Source: Azospira restricta
GTDB taxonomy: Bacteria; Pseudomonadota; Gammaproteobacteria; Burkholderiales; Rhodocyclaceae
DNA length: 64,000 nucleotides
Direction of reading: 5' to 3'
Assembly: GCF_016858125.1 (NCBI RefSeq)
Contig: NZ_CP064781.1
Span: 3,729,501 to 3,793,500 of the forward strand
The notes under the pieces were generated by a model, which was not told the origin of the DNA, ran no database searches, and saw only the letters and a list, made by a program, of their open reading frames with translations. A program made the translations under genes and the position numbers. Of the stretch, positions 19,503 through 29,038 are shown piece by piece; position 1 is the stretch's first letter, and every line of letters begins with the position of its first letter.

Positions 19503-21689
19503 ATGAACGCAGAACTGACGCTCACGATCGGCGGCATGAGCTGCATGTCCTGCGCCGGCCGCGTCGAGAAGGCCTTGCGCGCCATTCCCGGCGTCGTCGG
19601 CGCCGACGTCAATCTGGCCAGCGAGCGTGCCCAAGTGCGCATGCACCGGCCGCTCGCCGCCGAGGCGCTGATCGCCGCCGTCGCGGCCGTCGGCTATGCG
19701 GCACGGCTGCCGGAGGCCGCTCCCGCGCCGGCGGCGCCGCCGTCGCGCCGCGGCGAAGGCGCGCTGCTCGCCGTCGGCGCGCTGCTGGCGCTGCCGCTGA
19801 TGCTGCCGATGCTCGCCGACTGGCTGGGCAGCCACTGGATGCTGCCGGCCGCGTGGCAGTTCGCGCTGGCGACGCCGGTCCAGTTCTGGCTCGGCGCGCG
19901 CTTCTACCGCGGCGCCTGGCACGCGCTGCGGGCGCGCGCCGGCAACATGGACCTGCTCGTCGCGATCGGCACCAGCGCCGCCTACGGCCTGTCGCTGTAC
20001 TTCTGGCTGGCGCTCGGCGAACAGCATCTGTACTTCGAGGCGGCGGCGCCGGTGATCGTCTTCGTCCGCCTCGGCAAGTGGCTGGAGGCGCGCGCCAAGC
20101 GGCAGACGACGGCGGCGATCCGCGCGCTGCAGGCGCTGCGCCCGGAGACGGCGCGCGTCGTCCGCGCCGACGGCGAGGCCGAGGTGCCGGTCGCCGAGGT
20201 GCGGCGCGGCGAGACCGTGGTCGTGCTGCCCGGCGCCCGCATCCCGGTCGACGGCGTCGTCGCCGCCGGCCGCTCGGAGGTCGACGAGTCGATGATCACC
20301 GGCGAGAGCCTGGCGGTCGCCAAGGGCGAAGGCGACGCCGTCACCGGCGGCGCGATCAACGGCGACGGCCGCCTGCAGCTGACCGTCACCGCCACCGGCG
20401 CGGAAACCGCGCTCGCCCGCATCATCCGCCTGGTCGAGGCGGCGCAGGGCGCCAAGGCGCCGATCCAGAGGCTGGTCGACCGCGTCGCCGCTGCCTTCGT
20501 GCCGGCGGTGCTGGCGGTCGCCGCGGCGACGCTGGTCCTCGGCGGCCTCATCGGCGGCGACTGGAGCCAGGCCCTGCTCAACGCCGTCGCGGTGCTGGTG
20601 ATCGCCTGCCCGTGCGCGCTCGGGCTGGCCACGCCGGCGGCGGTGATGGCCGGCACCGGCGCCGGCGCCCGCCACGGCATCCTGATCAAGGACGCGGAGG
20701 CGCTCGAGCGCGCCGGCGCGGTCAGCACGGTCGCCGTCGACAAGACCGGCACGCTGACGCAGGGCCGCCCGGCGCTCGTCCATCGCCAGGCGGTGGCGCC
20801 CGGCGTGCCGCTGCTGGCACTCGCCGCCGCGCTGCAGCAGGGCAGCGAGCACCCGCTGGCGAAGGCGACGCTGGCGGCGGCCGCCGGCGAAGGGCTGGCG
20901 CCGGCGCCGGCAGCCGAGCTGCGGGCCTTGCCCGGCCGCGGCATCGCCGGCCGCGTCGACGAACTGGAACTGCACCTCGGCAGCACGCGCTACATGGCCG
21001 AGCTCGGCGTCGACCTCGGCCCGCTCGCCGCGGCCGGCACGGCGCAAGCCGACGCCGGGCGCAGCCTGGCCTGGCTGGCGGCGCGCGATGCCGGCGGCGG
21101 CGCGACCTTGCTCGGCCTGCTCGCCTACGGCGACCCGCTGAAGGATGAAGCGCCGGCGGCGATGGCCGCGCTGCGCGCCCTCGGCGTCGACACCGTGCTG
21201 GTTTCCGGCGACCATCGCGGCGCCGCGCGGGCAGTCGCGCTGCAGCTCGACATCGACGACGTGCGCGCGGAGGTGCTGCCGGCCGACAAGGCGGCGACGG
21301 TGGCGCGCCTGCAGGCGGCCGGCGAGGTGGTGGCGATGGTCGGCGACGGCATCAACGATGCACCGGCGCTGGCCGCCGCCGACGTCGGCATCGCCATGGG
21401 CAATGGCACCGACGTGGCGATGCACGCCGCCGGCGTCACGCTGATGCGCGGCGACCCGCGCCTGGTGGCGGCGGCGATCGACCTGTCGCGACGGACGCTC
21501 GGCAAGATCCGGCAGAACCTGTTCTGGGCCTTTGCCTTCAACGTCGTCGGCATTCCGCTCGCCGCCTTCGGCCTGCTCAGCCCGGCCTTCGCCGGCGCGG
21601 CGATGGCCTTCTCCAGCGTCGCCGTGCTCGGCAACGCGCTGCTGCTGGCACGCTGGTCGCCGGCCGCCATCGGCGGAGCGCGGCGATGA
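19503..21689 (+). CDS. copA: Copper-exporting P1B-type ATPase
   Basis: A 728-residue membrane pump that expels Cu(I) at the cost of ATP. There is one N-terminal heavy-metal domain with the [16 protein letters not shown] metal site (two Cys). The membrane metal site [13 protein letters not shown] has the Cys-Pro-Cys, and the phosphorylation loop is DKTGTLTQG. The ATP-binding SEHPLAKA and the hinge [21 protein letters not shown] are intact. Length fits a single-HMA CopA. A CueR-type operator lies directly upstream, and the CueR gene starts 51 bases downstream, so expression is expected to rise with copper. Confidence 0.96.
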   Translation: MNAELTLTIGGMSCMSCAGRVEKALRAIPGVVGADVNLASERAQVRMHRPLAAEALIAAVAAVGYAARLPEAAPAPAAPPSRRGEGALLAVGALLALPLMLPMLADWLGSHWMLPAAWQFALATPVQFWLGARFYRGAWHALRARAGNMDLLVAIGTSAAYGLSLYFWLALGEQHLYFEAAAPVIVFVRLGKWLEARAKRQTTAAIRALQALRPETARVVRADGEAEVPVAEVRRGETVVVLPGARIPVDGVVAAGRSEVDESMITGESLAVAKGEGDAVTGGAINGDGRLQLTVTATGAETALARIIRLVEAAQGAKAPIQRLVDRVAAAFVPAVLAVAAATLVLGGLIGGDWSQALLNAVAVLVIACPCALGLATPAAVMAGTGAGARHGILIKDAEALERAGAVSTVAVDKTGTLTQGRPALVHRQAVAPGVPLLALAAALQQGSEHPLAKATLAAAAGEGLAPAPAAELRALPGRGIAGRVDELELHLGSTRYMAELGVDLGPLAAAGTAQADAGRSLAWLAARDAGGGATLLGLLAYGDPLKDEAPAAMAALRALGVDTVLVSGDHRGAARAVALQLDIDDVRAEVLPADKAATVARLQAAGEVVAMVGDGINDAPALAAADVGIAMGNGTDVAMHAAGVTLMRGDPRLVAAAIDLSRRTLGKIRQNLFWAFAFNVVGIPLAAFGLLSPAFAGAAMAFSSVAVLGNALLLARWSPAAIGGARR

Positions 21690-21740
21690 TGCGCAGCGGT
21701 TATCCTTCCCCTACTTCTTCCGGTTTTGCGGAGCGCAGCG

Positions 21741-22214
21741 ATGAACATCGGCCAGGCAGCACAACAGAGCGGCGTCAGCGCCAAGATGATCCGCCACTAC
21801 GAGACGATCGGCCTGCTGCCGGCGGCAGCGCGTTCGGACGCCGGCTATCGGCGCTACAGCGAGAAGGACGTGAGCACGCTGCGCTTCATCCGCACGGCAC
21901 GCGACCTGGGCTTCGGGCTGGAGGCGATCGGCGAGCTGCTGTCGCTGTGGCGCAACCGCCAGCGCGCGAGCCGCGAGGTCAAGCGGCTGGCGCAGGCGCA
22001 CATCGCGACGCTGGAAGCGAAGGTCGCCGAGCTGAACGGGATGATCGGCGCGCTGAGGGAGCTCGCGGCGCACTGCCACGGCGACCACCGGCCGGACTGC
22101 CCGATCCTCGAGGGGCTAGAGCAGGCGGCAGCGCCCCTTCAGCCGCAGCCCAAGGGCACGTCGTCGCGACGCGTCGAGCCCATCGCTCAGGCAGCGCGCA
22201 GGCCGGCGAGATAG
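21741..22214 (+). CDS. cueR: CueR-like MerR-family copper regulator
   Basis: A 157-residue MerR-family activator. The winged helix starts MNIGQAAQQSGVSAKMIRHYETIGLLP, followed by the long dimer helix, and the metal-binding loop HCHGDHRPDCPILEGL places two Cys seven to eight residues apart as in CueR, which binds Cu(I) between them. The extra C-terminal CCHH seen in the E. coli protein is absent, replaced by an Arg/Pro-rich tail. It follows copA, and a CueR-type dyad sits in the copA promoter. Its 3' end overlaps the convergent TetR gene by 28 bases, which is unusual enough to affect both transcripts. Confidence 0.93.
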   Translation: MNIGQAAQQSGVSAKMIRHYETIGLLPAAARSDAGYRRYSEKDVSTLRFIRTARDLGFGLEAIGELLSLWRNRQRASREVKRLAQAHIATLEAKVAELNGMIGALRELAAHCHGDHRPDCPILEGLEQAAAPLQPQPKGTSSRRVEPIAQAARRPAR

Positions 22215-22804
22215 GTGTCGATGATCGGCGCGGCGTAGTCGGCGAGCGGGAAGAGGGCGTTGTCCAGCGTCCAGTTCAGCAGCAGGCCGTCGATCAGCGC
22301 GATCAGCCCCTCCACCGCCGCCTGCGGGTGATGACGGCGGGCGACCAGCCCCTTGTCCTGCGCCTTCCGCATCGCCGCCTCGAGCAGCACGCGGTGGCGG
22401 CGCGCGCAGTCGAGGTGCCGGTCGCGCGCGTCGGCCATCTCGCCAACGTACTCGCTCTTGTGGATGGCGATCTCGAACACGCGCTGGTGCTGCGGATCGC
22501 GCGCGACCTGCATCAGGAAGTCGAGCGCCAGCTCGCGCATCGCCGCCAGCGGGTCGTCGGCCTCGAGCAGCGCCGGGTCGAGACAGCCGGCCTCGGTCGG
22601 TGCGATCACGCGCTGCATCATCGCGTCGAACAGGTCGGCCTTGTTGGCGAAATGCCAGTAGATCGCGCCGCGGGTGACGCCGGCGGCCTCGGCGATCTGC
22701 GCCAGCGAGGTGCGCGCGACGCCCTGCGCGTGGAACACCCGCTCCGCCGCATCGAGAATGCGGTGGCGCGTTTCCAGCGCCTCTTCCTTGGTTTTGCGAA
22801 CCAT
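22187..22804 (-). CDS. TetR-family repressor of the RND efflux operon (AcrR/TtgR-like)
   Basis: A 205-residue repressor. The N-terminal helix-turn-helix reads VARTSLAQIAEAAGVTRGAIYWHFANKADLF, nearly the AcrR/MtrR/TtgR consensus. The C-terminal ligand-binding part is of the AcrR type (CAR..HRVLLEAAMRKAQ). The ATG at 22804 is chosen because GGGAGG sits 6 bases upstream; an in-frame ATG at 22858 would add 18 residues of unlikely sequence. It is divergent to the RND adaptor gene, with a 24-bp inverted repeat between them that matches the AcrR operator. It should repress the pump operon, and perhaps itself, until a toxic hydrophobic compound binds. Confidence 0.92.
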   Translation of the reverse strand: MVRKTKEEALETRHRILDAAERVFHAQGVARTSLAQIAEAAGVTRGAIYWHFANKADLFDAMMQRVIAPTEAGCLDPALLEADDPLAAMRELALDFLMQVARDPQHQRVFEIAIHKSEYVGEMADARDRHLDCARRHRVLLEAAMRKAQDKGLVARRHHPQAAVEGLIALIDGLLLNWTLDNALFPLADYAAPIIDTYLAGLRAA

Positions 22805-22896
22805 CTTTTTCCTCCCGTCGCGATTGAACCACAGCCCCGCCGGCGACTCCATGTGCACGGAAACCGCGCCGGTGCCGCCGGCGGTGACGGGCTATT

Positions 22897-22920
22897 TACA
22901 TACATACACGCATGTATGTA
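22897..22920. promoter_or_regulatory. AcrR-type operator, perfect inverted repeat
   Basis: TACATACAT and ATGTATGTA flank six bases in a perfect 9+9 inverted repeat. From memory the E. coli acrAB operator has the same two arms. It lies 92 bases before the TetR gene start and 88 bases before the adaptor gene, so it can control both. Confidence 0.85.
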
Positions 22921-23008
22921 TTATCCGCTTTCCTACCCCGGAAAAACAACCCCAACCCTGACCGGCAGCGGCGATCCCGTTGCCGGCGACGACAAACACG
23001 AGGTCGCC

Positions 23009-24256
23009 ATGGCACACCCCGACGTATGTTTCTCCACTGACAAACCGGCAGCGAGCGCTCGCTCGCACTTCCCGCTGTCCCGCCGCGGCGCGCTCGCGGC
23101 ACTGCTCGCCGCCGCGGCGCTGGCCGCCTGCGGCCAGGGCGCCCCGAACGGCGGCATGCCGCACGGCCCGGTACCGGTGGCGGCGGTTGCGGTGCAGCCG
23201 GAGAACCTGCCGGTCAGCTTCGAGTACACGGCGCAGACCCTCGGCGCGCGCGAAGTCGAGGTGCGCGCCCGCGTCACCGGCATCCTGGAGAAGCGCAACT
23301 ACGTCGAGGGCAGCCGGGTCAAGGCCGGCCAGTCGCTGTTCACGATCGACCCGGCGCCGTTCGCGGCCGCGCTGGCGCGCGCCGAGGCCGATGTCGCCGC
23401 CGCCGAGGCGCGCCACGCGCAGGCGCAGCGCGACGCGGCGCGGCTGCAGCCGCTGATCGCGGCGAAGGCGGTCAGCCAGAAGGAATTCGACGACGCGGTG
23501 TCGGCCGAGGCGATCGGCCAGGCCGACCTGCTCGCCGCGCGCGCCCGGCTGCGCGAGGCGAAGCTGAACCTGGAGTGGACGCGCGTCGAGTCGCCGATCG
23601 CCGGCGTCGCCAGCCGCGCGCTGAAGTCCGAAGGTTCGCTCGTCTCCGGCCCGGACGTGCTGCTGACGACGGTGACGCAGACCGACCCGATGCAGGTGAT
23701 CTTCGGCATCCCCGACAACGAGCGCCTGAAGCTGCGCCAGGAGGTCGATGCCAGGCGCCTGCAACTGCCCGCCGACGGCCGCTTCCAGGTCAGCCTGAAG
23801 CTGGCCGACGGCAGCTCCTACGCGCAGACCGGCCACACCGATTTCGCCGACGTACGCGTCTCGCGCGAGACCGGCACCAGCGAGGGCCGCGCCGAGGTGC
23901 CGAACCCCGCCGGCCTGCTGCAGCCCGGCCAGTTCGTCCGCGTCCAGCTCTCCGGAGCGGTGCGCAGCAACGTCTTCCGCGTGCCGCAGCGCGCGGTGCT
24001 GGAAGGGCCGAAGGGCAAGTTCGTATTCGTCGTCGGCAAGGAGAACAAGGCCGAGATCCGGCCGGTGAGCACCGACGAATGGCGGGGCGGCGACGTCGTC
24101 GTCACCTCGGGTCTGACGGCCGGCGAGCAGGTGATCGTCGACGGCGTCCTGAAGCTCGGCCCCGGCGCGCCGGTGCAGGTGGCAACGCCGGCGACAGCGC
24201 CGGCTGCAACGCCGGCCGCGGCGCCCAAGGCGGGCGACGCCAAGGCGGGGAGCTGA
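23009..24256 (+). CDS. RND efflux periplasmic adaptor lipoprotein (AcrA/MexA family)
   Basis: A 415-residue membrane-fusion protein that links the inner-membrane pump to the outer-membrane channel. A hydrophobic stretch ends in the lipobox LAAC (Cys41), so it should be anchored to the inner membrane. The lipoyl halves (GILEKRNYVEGSRVKAGQSLFTIDP and VESPIAGVASRALKSEGSLV), an alpha-helical hairpin between them, and a beta-barrel with DVRVSRETGTSEGRAEVPNP are all present. The tail is a run of Ala/Pro repeats. The N-terminus before the hydrophobic part is longer than usual; no later ATG fits. The pump gene starts 3 bases after the stop. Confidence 0.94.
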   Translation: MAHPDVCFSTDKPAASARSHFPLSRRGALAALLAAAALAACGQGAPNGGMPHGPVPVAAVAVQPENLPVSFEYTAQTLGAREVEVRARVTGILEKRNYVEGSRVKAGQSLFTIDPAPFAAALARAEADVAAAEARHAQAQRDAARLQPLIAAKAVSQKEFDDAVSAEAIGQADLLAARARLREAKLNLEWTRVESPIAGVASRALKSEGSLVSGPDVLLTTVTQTDPMQVIFGIPDNERLKLRQEVDARRLQLPADGRFQVSLKLADGSSYAQTGHTDFADVRVSRETGTSEGRAEVPNPAGLLQPGQFVRVQLSGAVRSNVFRVPQRAVLEGPKGKFVFVVGKENKAEIRPVSTDEWRGGDVVVTSGLTAGEQVIVDGVLKLGPGAPVQVATPATAPAATPAAAPKAGDAKAGS

Positions 24257-24259
24257 GCC

Positions 24260-27200
24260 ATGTTCTCGCGCTTCTTCATCGATCGGCCCATCTTCGCGAT
24301 GGTGATCTCGATCTTCATCATGATCGCCGGCCTCGCCGCGATGCGCGGGCTGCCGATCGCGCAGTATCCCGAGATCGCGCCGCCGCAGGTGATCGTCGCC
24401 GCCACCTACCCCGGCGCCTCGGCCGAGGTGCTGGAAAAGACCGTCGCCGCGCCGCTGGAGACGCAGATCAACGGCGTCGAGGGCATGCTCTACATGAACT
24501 CGACCTCGGCCTCGAACGGCCGCGTCGAGCTCTACGTCACCTTCGAGATCGGCACCGACATCGACCAGGCGGTGATCAACGTCAACAACCGCGTCAAGCA
24601 GGCCGAGGCACGGCTGCCGCTGGAGGTGCGCCGGCAGGGCATCCAGGTCGACAAGTCCTCGTCCTCGTTCCTGCAGGTGCTCGCCTTCACCTCGCCCGAC
24701 GGCCGCTACGACGACCTGTACACCAGCAACTACGTGACCCTGAACGTGCTCGACGTGATCAAGCGCATCCCGGGCACGACCAACGTGCAGATCTTCGGCG
24801 CCAAGGACTACGCGATGCGCGTCTGGCTGAAGCCGGACCGCCTCGCCCAGCTGAAGCTGGCGAGCGGCGACATCGTGCGCGCGATCAACGAGCAGAACGC
24901 GCAGTACGCGGTCGGCCGCATCGGCCAGCCGCCGACGGCCGGCGGCCAGGAGCTGGCGCTGACCGTGAACACCAAGGGTCGGCTGGCGACGGTCGCCGAG
25001 TTCGAGAACATCGTCGTGCGCGCCAACGGCGACGGCTCGCTGCTGAAGCTGAAGGACGTCGCCCGCATCGAGCTCGGCTCGCGCGACTACGACTTCATCG
25101 GCCGCCTCTCCGGCAAGCCGGCGACGCTGGTCGGCATCTTCCTGAAGCCCGGCGCCAACGCGCTCGACGTCGCGCAGGAGGTGAAGAAGACGATCGGCGA
25201 GCTGTCGACGCGCTTCCCCGACGGGCTCACCGTCGACATCCCGTACGACACCACCGACTTCGTCCAGGTCTCGATCCGCGAGGTGCTGAAGACGCTGGCC
25301 GAGGCGATGCTGCTGGTCTTCCTCGTCGTCTACCTGTTCCTGCAGAACTGGCGCGCGACGCTGATCCCGACGCTGGCGGTGCCGGTGTCGCTGATCGGCA
25401 CCTTCGCCGGCCTGCACCTGCTCGGCTACTCGATCAACACGCTGACGCTGTTCGGCATGGTGCTGTCGATCGGCATCGTCGTCGACGACGCCATCGTCGT
25501 GCTCGAGAACGTCGAGCGCATCATGCACGAGGAGAAGATCGCGGCGAAGGCGGCGGCGATCCAGGCGATGCGCGAGGTGACCGGACCGGTGATCGCGATC
25601 GTGCTGGTGCTGTGCGCGGTGTTCGTGCCGATCGCCTTCCTCGGCGGGCTGACCGGCGAGCTCTACCGCCAGTTCGCGGTGACCATCGCCATCGCCGTCG
25701 TCATCTCCGGCGTCGTCGCGCTGACGCTGACGCCTTCGCTGTGCGTGCTGATCCTGAAGCACGAGCACAAGGCCGAGAACCGCTTCTTCGCCGCCTTCAA
25801 CGCCTGGTTCGCGCGCGTCACCGGCCGCTACACCGCCGGCGTCGCCTGGCTGATCCGCCGCGGCGCGCTCGGCCTCGTGCTGTTCGCCGGCATGGTCGCG
25901 CTCGCCGCCGGCTTCTGGAAGATGACGCCGGGCAGCCTGGTGCCGGACGAGGACCAGGGCTACTACATCACCGCCGTGTACCTGCCGGACGGTGCCTCGC
26001 TCGAGCGTACCGACCGCATCGTCAGCCAGGTCGACGCGATCATCCGCGAGAACCCGAACGTCGCCAAGACAGTGGCCTTCACCGGACTCGACTTCATCGG
26101 CGGCAGCTTCAAGAACAACGCCGCGACCTTCTTCGTCGTCCTCAAGCACTGGGACGAACGGCAGGTGCCGGCGAACGCGCTGGTCGGCGAGCTGTTCATG
26201 AAGACCGCGCACATCAAGGAGGCGCTGGTGCTGGCCTTCGGCCCGCCGGCGATCTTCGGCCTTGGCAACTCCGGCGGCTTCGAGTTCTACCTGCAGAACC
26301 GCGGCGAGGGCGACGCCAAGCGCCTGGCCGAGGTCAGCGAAGCCTTCATCGGCAAGCTGCGCCAGGATCCGACCTTCGCCATGGTGTCGTCGATGTGGCG
26401 TTCGAACGTGCCGCAGCTCGACGTCGCCGTCGACCGCGAGAAGGCGAAGGCGCTCGGCGTGCCGCTCGACGGGCTGTTCGACACGCTGTCGGCGACGCTC
26501 GGCACCTACTACGTGAACGACTTCAACAAGTTCGGCCGCGCCTGGCAGGTGCTGCTCTCCGCCGAGCCCGGCTTCCGCGCGCGACCGACCGACGTCAACG
26601 GCATCTACGTGCGCTCCGAGCGCGGCGAGATGGTGCCGCTCGGCGCGCTGGCGCAGGTGCGGCAGACGACCGGCCCGGAGACGCTGGAGCGCTTCAACAA
26701 CCTGCCGTCGGTGAAGATCATCGGCTCCGGCGTGCCCGGCATCTCGTCCGGCCAGGTCATCGAACGCGTCGAGCAGATCGCCAAGGAGACGCTGCCGGCG
26801 GACTTCGGCTTCGACTGGGGCGGCGCCTCGTTCCAGGAGAAGAAGTCGAGCGGCGATTCGGGCTTCGCGCTCGGCTTGGGCGCGCTGATGGTCTTCCTGA
26901 TCCTCGCCGCGCAATACGAGCGCTGGTCGCTGCCGCTCGCCGTGCTGCTGGCGCTGCCCTTCGGCACCTTCGGCGCGCTCGCCGCGGTCTGGCTGCGCGG
27001 CATGTCGAACGACGTCTATTTCCAGATCGGCCTGGTCACGCTGCTCGGGCTGGCCGCGAAGAACGCGATCCTGATCGTCGAGTTCGCGATCTACAAGCAC
27101 CAGGAAGGGATGAGCGCGGCGGCGGCGGCGATCGAGGCGGCGCGGCTGCGCTTCCGCCCGATCCTGATGACCTCGCTGGCCTTCATCCTCGGCGTGCTGC

Positions 27201-27460
27201 CGCTCGCCATCTCGCACGGCGCCGGCGCCGGCGCGCGGCAGGCGGTCGGCACCGGGGTCATGGGCGGCATGCTGGCGGCGACCTTCCTCGCCATCTTCTT
27301 CGTACCGCTGTTCTACCGGCTGATCGCCGACCGCCAGCTGCGCGAGGCGCGCAGCACCGACGAACTGTTCACCGAAGTGCACGCGACGCACGCCAAGGCG
27401 CACGAGAAACTGATGCGGCGCGTGCAGAAGGAAGAAGCCGCAGGAGACAACGATGAGTAA
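24260..27460 (+). CDS. RND multidrug efflux pump, HAE1 family (AcrB/MexB-like)
   Basis: A 1066-residue proton-driven inner-membrane pump. It starts MFSRFFIDRPIFAMVISIFIM, as family members do. The transmembrane proton-relay residues are present: the Asp pair in IVVDDAIVVLENVER and the Lys in LGLAAKNAILIVEF. Large periplasmic loops follow TM1 and TM7. The size and motifs place it in the hydrophobe/amphiphile exporters with a broad range of drugs, dyes, detergents or solvents. It is translationally coupled to the outer-membrane factor, whose ATG lies 8 bases before its stop. Confidence 0.96.
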   Translation: MFSRFFIDRPIFAMVISIFIMIAGLAAMRGLPIAQYPEIAPPQVIVAATYPGASAEVLEKTVAAPLETQINGVEGMLYMNSTSASNGRVELYVTFEIGTDIDQAVINVNNRVKQAEARLPLEVRRQGIQVDKSSSSFLQVLAFTSPDGRYDDLYTSNYVTLNVLDVIKRIPGTTNVQIFGAKDYAMRVWLKPDRLAQLKLASGDIVRAINEQNAQYAVGRIGQPPTAGGQELALTVNTKGRLATVAEFENIVVRANGDGSLLKLKDVARIELGSRDYDFIGRLSGKPATLVGIFLKPGANALDVAQEVKKTIGELSTRFPDGLTVDIPYDTTDFVQVSIREVLKTLAEAMLLVFLVVYLFLQNWRATLIPTLAVPVSLIGTFAGLHLLGYSINTLTLFGMVLSIGIVVDDAIVVLENVERIMHEEKIAAKAAAIQAMREVTGPVIAIVLVLCAVFVPIAFLGGLTGELYRQFAVTIAIAVVISGVVALTLTPSLCVLILKHEHKAENRFFAAFNAWFARVTGRYTAGVAWLIRRGALGLVLFAGMVALAAGFWKMTPGSLVPDEDQGYYITAVYLPDGASLERTDRIVSQVDAIIRENPNVAKTVAFTGLDFIGGSFKNNAATFFVVLKHWDERQVPANALVGELFMKTAHIKEALVLAFGPPAIFGLGNSGGFEFYLQNRGEGDAKRLAEVSEAFIGKLRQDPTFAMVSSMWRSNVPQLDVAVDREKAKALGVPLDGLFDTLSATLGTYYVNDFNKFGRAWQVLLSAEPGFRARPTDVNGIYVRSERGEMVPLGALAQVRQTTGPETLERFNNLPSVKIIGSGVPGISSGQVIERVEQIAKETLPADFGFDWGGASFQEKKSSGDSGFALGLGALMVFLILAAQYERWSLPLAVLLALPFGTFGALAAVWLRGMSNDVYFQIGLVTLLGLAAKNAILIVEFAIYKHQEGMSAAAAAIEAARLRFRPILMTSLAFILGVLPLAISHGAGAGARQAVGTGVMGGMLAATFLAIFFVPLFYRLIADRQLREARSTDELFTEVHATHAKAHEKLMRRVQKEEAAGDNDE

Positions 27461-28904
27461 GTTGAAGCAACCATATTTCAAACTCGCCCCGCTCGCCGCC
27501 GCCGCGCTGCTCGCCGGCTGCGCCGTCGGCCCCGACTACGCGCGGCCGGAACTGGAGCTGCCGCAGGCCTGGGCGCAGCGCACCGCGGCCGGCAACGCCG
27601 CCGCCGCGCAGGTCGCCGACCGCGCCGGCGAACGCTGGTGGACGCTGTACGCCGACCCGCTGCTCGACCGCCTGGTCGACGAGGCGCTGGCGCACAACGC
27701 CGACGCCCGCGTCGCCGCGGCGCGCGTGCTCGAAGCGCAGGCGCTCGCCGGCATCGCCGAATCCGACCGCTACCCAACGGTGACCGCCGGCCTCTCCGGG
27801 AACCGCACGCAGAGCTCGCTGAAGGGCGCGATGCCGCTGCCGGCGAACATCCCGCGCATCCAGAACAGCTACCGGGCGACCGTCGACGTGGCCTGGGAAG
27901 TCGACCTCTGGGGCAAGTACCGGCGCGCCGACGAGGCTGCCCGCGCCGACCTGCTCGCCGCCGAGTCGGCGCGCGACGCGGTGCGTCTGGCGCTGACCGC
28001 GCAGGTCGCACAGCAGTATTTCGCGCTGCTCGCCGCCGACGCGCAGGAAGCCACGGCCAAGCGCACGGCGGCCGGCCGCGACGAGAACCTCGCGCTCTAC
28101 CGGCTGCGCGCCGAGGCCGGCCTCGGCTCCGAGTACGACCTGCGCCAGATCGAGGCCGACGCCGCCGATGCGCGCGCCCGGCTGGCCGAGCTGACGCAGG
28201 CACGCGACCGCGCCGAGAGCGCGCTGGCGCTGCTGCTCGGCCGCTCGCCGCGGGCCGTGCTCGAGGACACGCCGGAGCGCGGCGCACCGGGCGCGTTGCC
28301 GGCGCTGCAGGTGCCGGCCGGGCTGCCCTCCGACCTGCTGCTGCGCCGCCCGGACCTGCAGGAAGCGGAGCAGCGGCTGGTCGCCGCCAACGCCCGCATC
28401 GGCGCCGCCCGCGCGCAGTACTTCCCGAGCGTCGGCCTGACCGCCTACCTCGGCAGCGAGAGCACCGCCTTCTCCGACCTGTTCTCCGGCCCGGCCGGCA
28501 TCTTCCAGTTCGCCGCGGCGATCACGCAGCCGATCTGGAACGCCGGCCGCATCGGCTTCAACGTCGCCGCCGCGGAAGCCCGCCGCGAGCAGGCGCTGGC
28601 CCAGTACCGGCAGGCGGTGGCGGCGGCGTTCAAGGACGTGCGCGACGCGCTCGCCGCGCAGCGCGCCGCGCGCGACAAGCTGGAGGCGGAGACGACCCGG
28701 GCGGCGGCGCTGGAAAAGGCGCTGCAGCAGGCCCGCCTGCGCCACGACGCGGGCATCGCCAGCCGGCTCGAGGTGCTCGACGTCGAGCGCAACCTGCTCG
28801 CCGTCGAACTCGCGCGCATCGACAGCGAACGCGCCGCCCGCGCCGCGCTCGCCGACCTGTTCAAGGCGCTCGGCGGCGGCTGGCCGGCGGCGGCGCAGGG
28901 CTGA
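27453..28904 (+). CDS. RND outer-membrane factor lipoprotein (OprM/NodT family)
   Basis: A 483-residue TolC-like channel. The signal sequence ends at a lipobox LAGC (Cys23), then AVGPDYARPELELP, a start typical of OprM-type factors. Two repeats with ERWWTLYADPLLDRLVDEAL and a VDLWGKYRRADEAARADLLA segment follow, then LRRPDLQEAEQRLVAANARIGAARAQYFPSVGLTA. It completes a three-gene efflux operon: it overlaps the pump gene by 8 bases. No further gene follows in the unit. Confidence 0.95.
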   Translation: MSKLKQPYFKLAPLAAAALLAGCAVGPDYARPELELPQAWAQRTAAGNAAAAQVADRAGERWWTLYADPLLDRLVDEALAHNADARVAAARVLEAQALAGIAESDRYPTVTAGLSGNRTQSSLKGAMPLPANIPRIQNSYRATVDVAWEVDLWGKYRRADEAARADLLAAESARDAVRLALTAQVAQQYFALLAADAQEATAKRTAAGRDENLALYRLRAEAGLGSEYDLRQIEADAADARARLAELTQARDRAESALALLLGRSPRAVLEDTPERGAPGALPALQVPAGLPSDLLLRRPDLQEAEQRLVAANARIGAARAQYFPSVGLTAYLGSESTAFSDLFSGPAGIFQFAAAITQPIWNAGRIGFNVAAAEARREQALAQYRQAVAAAFKDVRDALAAQRAARDKLEAETTRAAALEKALQQARLRHDAGIASRLEVLDVERNLLAVELARIDSERAARAALADLFKALGGGWPAAAQG

Positions 28905-28961
28905 GCCGCAGCCGGCGCCGGCTGCGGCATCATGCCGCGGCGGGCGGCGCCGGCGGCCGGG

Positions 28962-28967
28962 TATAAT
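28962..28967 (+). promoter_or_regulatory. Consensus -10 element upstream of the SCO gene
   Basis: A perfect TATAAT lies 71 bases before the SCO start, directly after the efflux operon. No good -35 is seen at the expected distance. Confidence 0.5.
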
Positions 28968-29038
28968 GCGGGCCTCGCGCCGGGGACGCCTCGCCGTCCC
29001 CGGCCTCCGCAACCTCACGCCCGACCGCACCGCCAGCG

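Noticed and set aside
18045-21425. Open reading frame of 1126 codons joining the NYN gene with sequence antisense to copA
   Set aside because: Only the part from the ATG at 19331 has family features and a ribosome-binding site. The rest is antisense to the copA coding region.
22892-27481. Open reading frame of 1529 codons antisense to the RND operon
   Set aside because: High-GC DNA often gives such long antisense frames. The product is rich in His, Asp and Arg without motifs, while the plus strand encodes complete efflux proteins.
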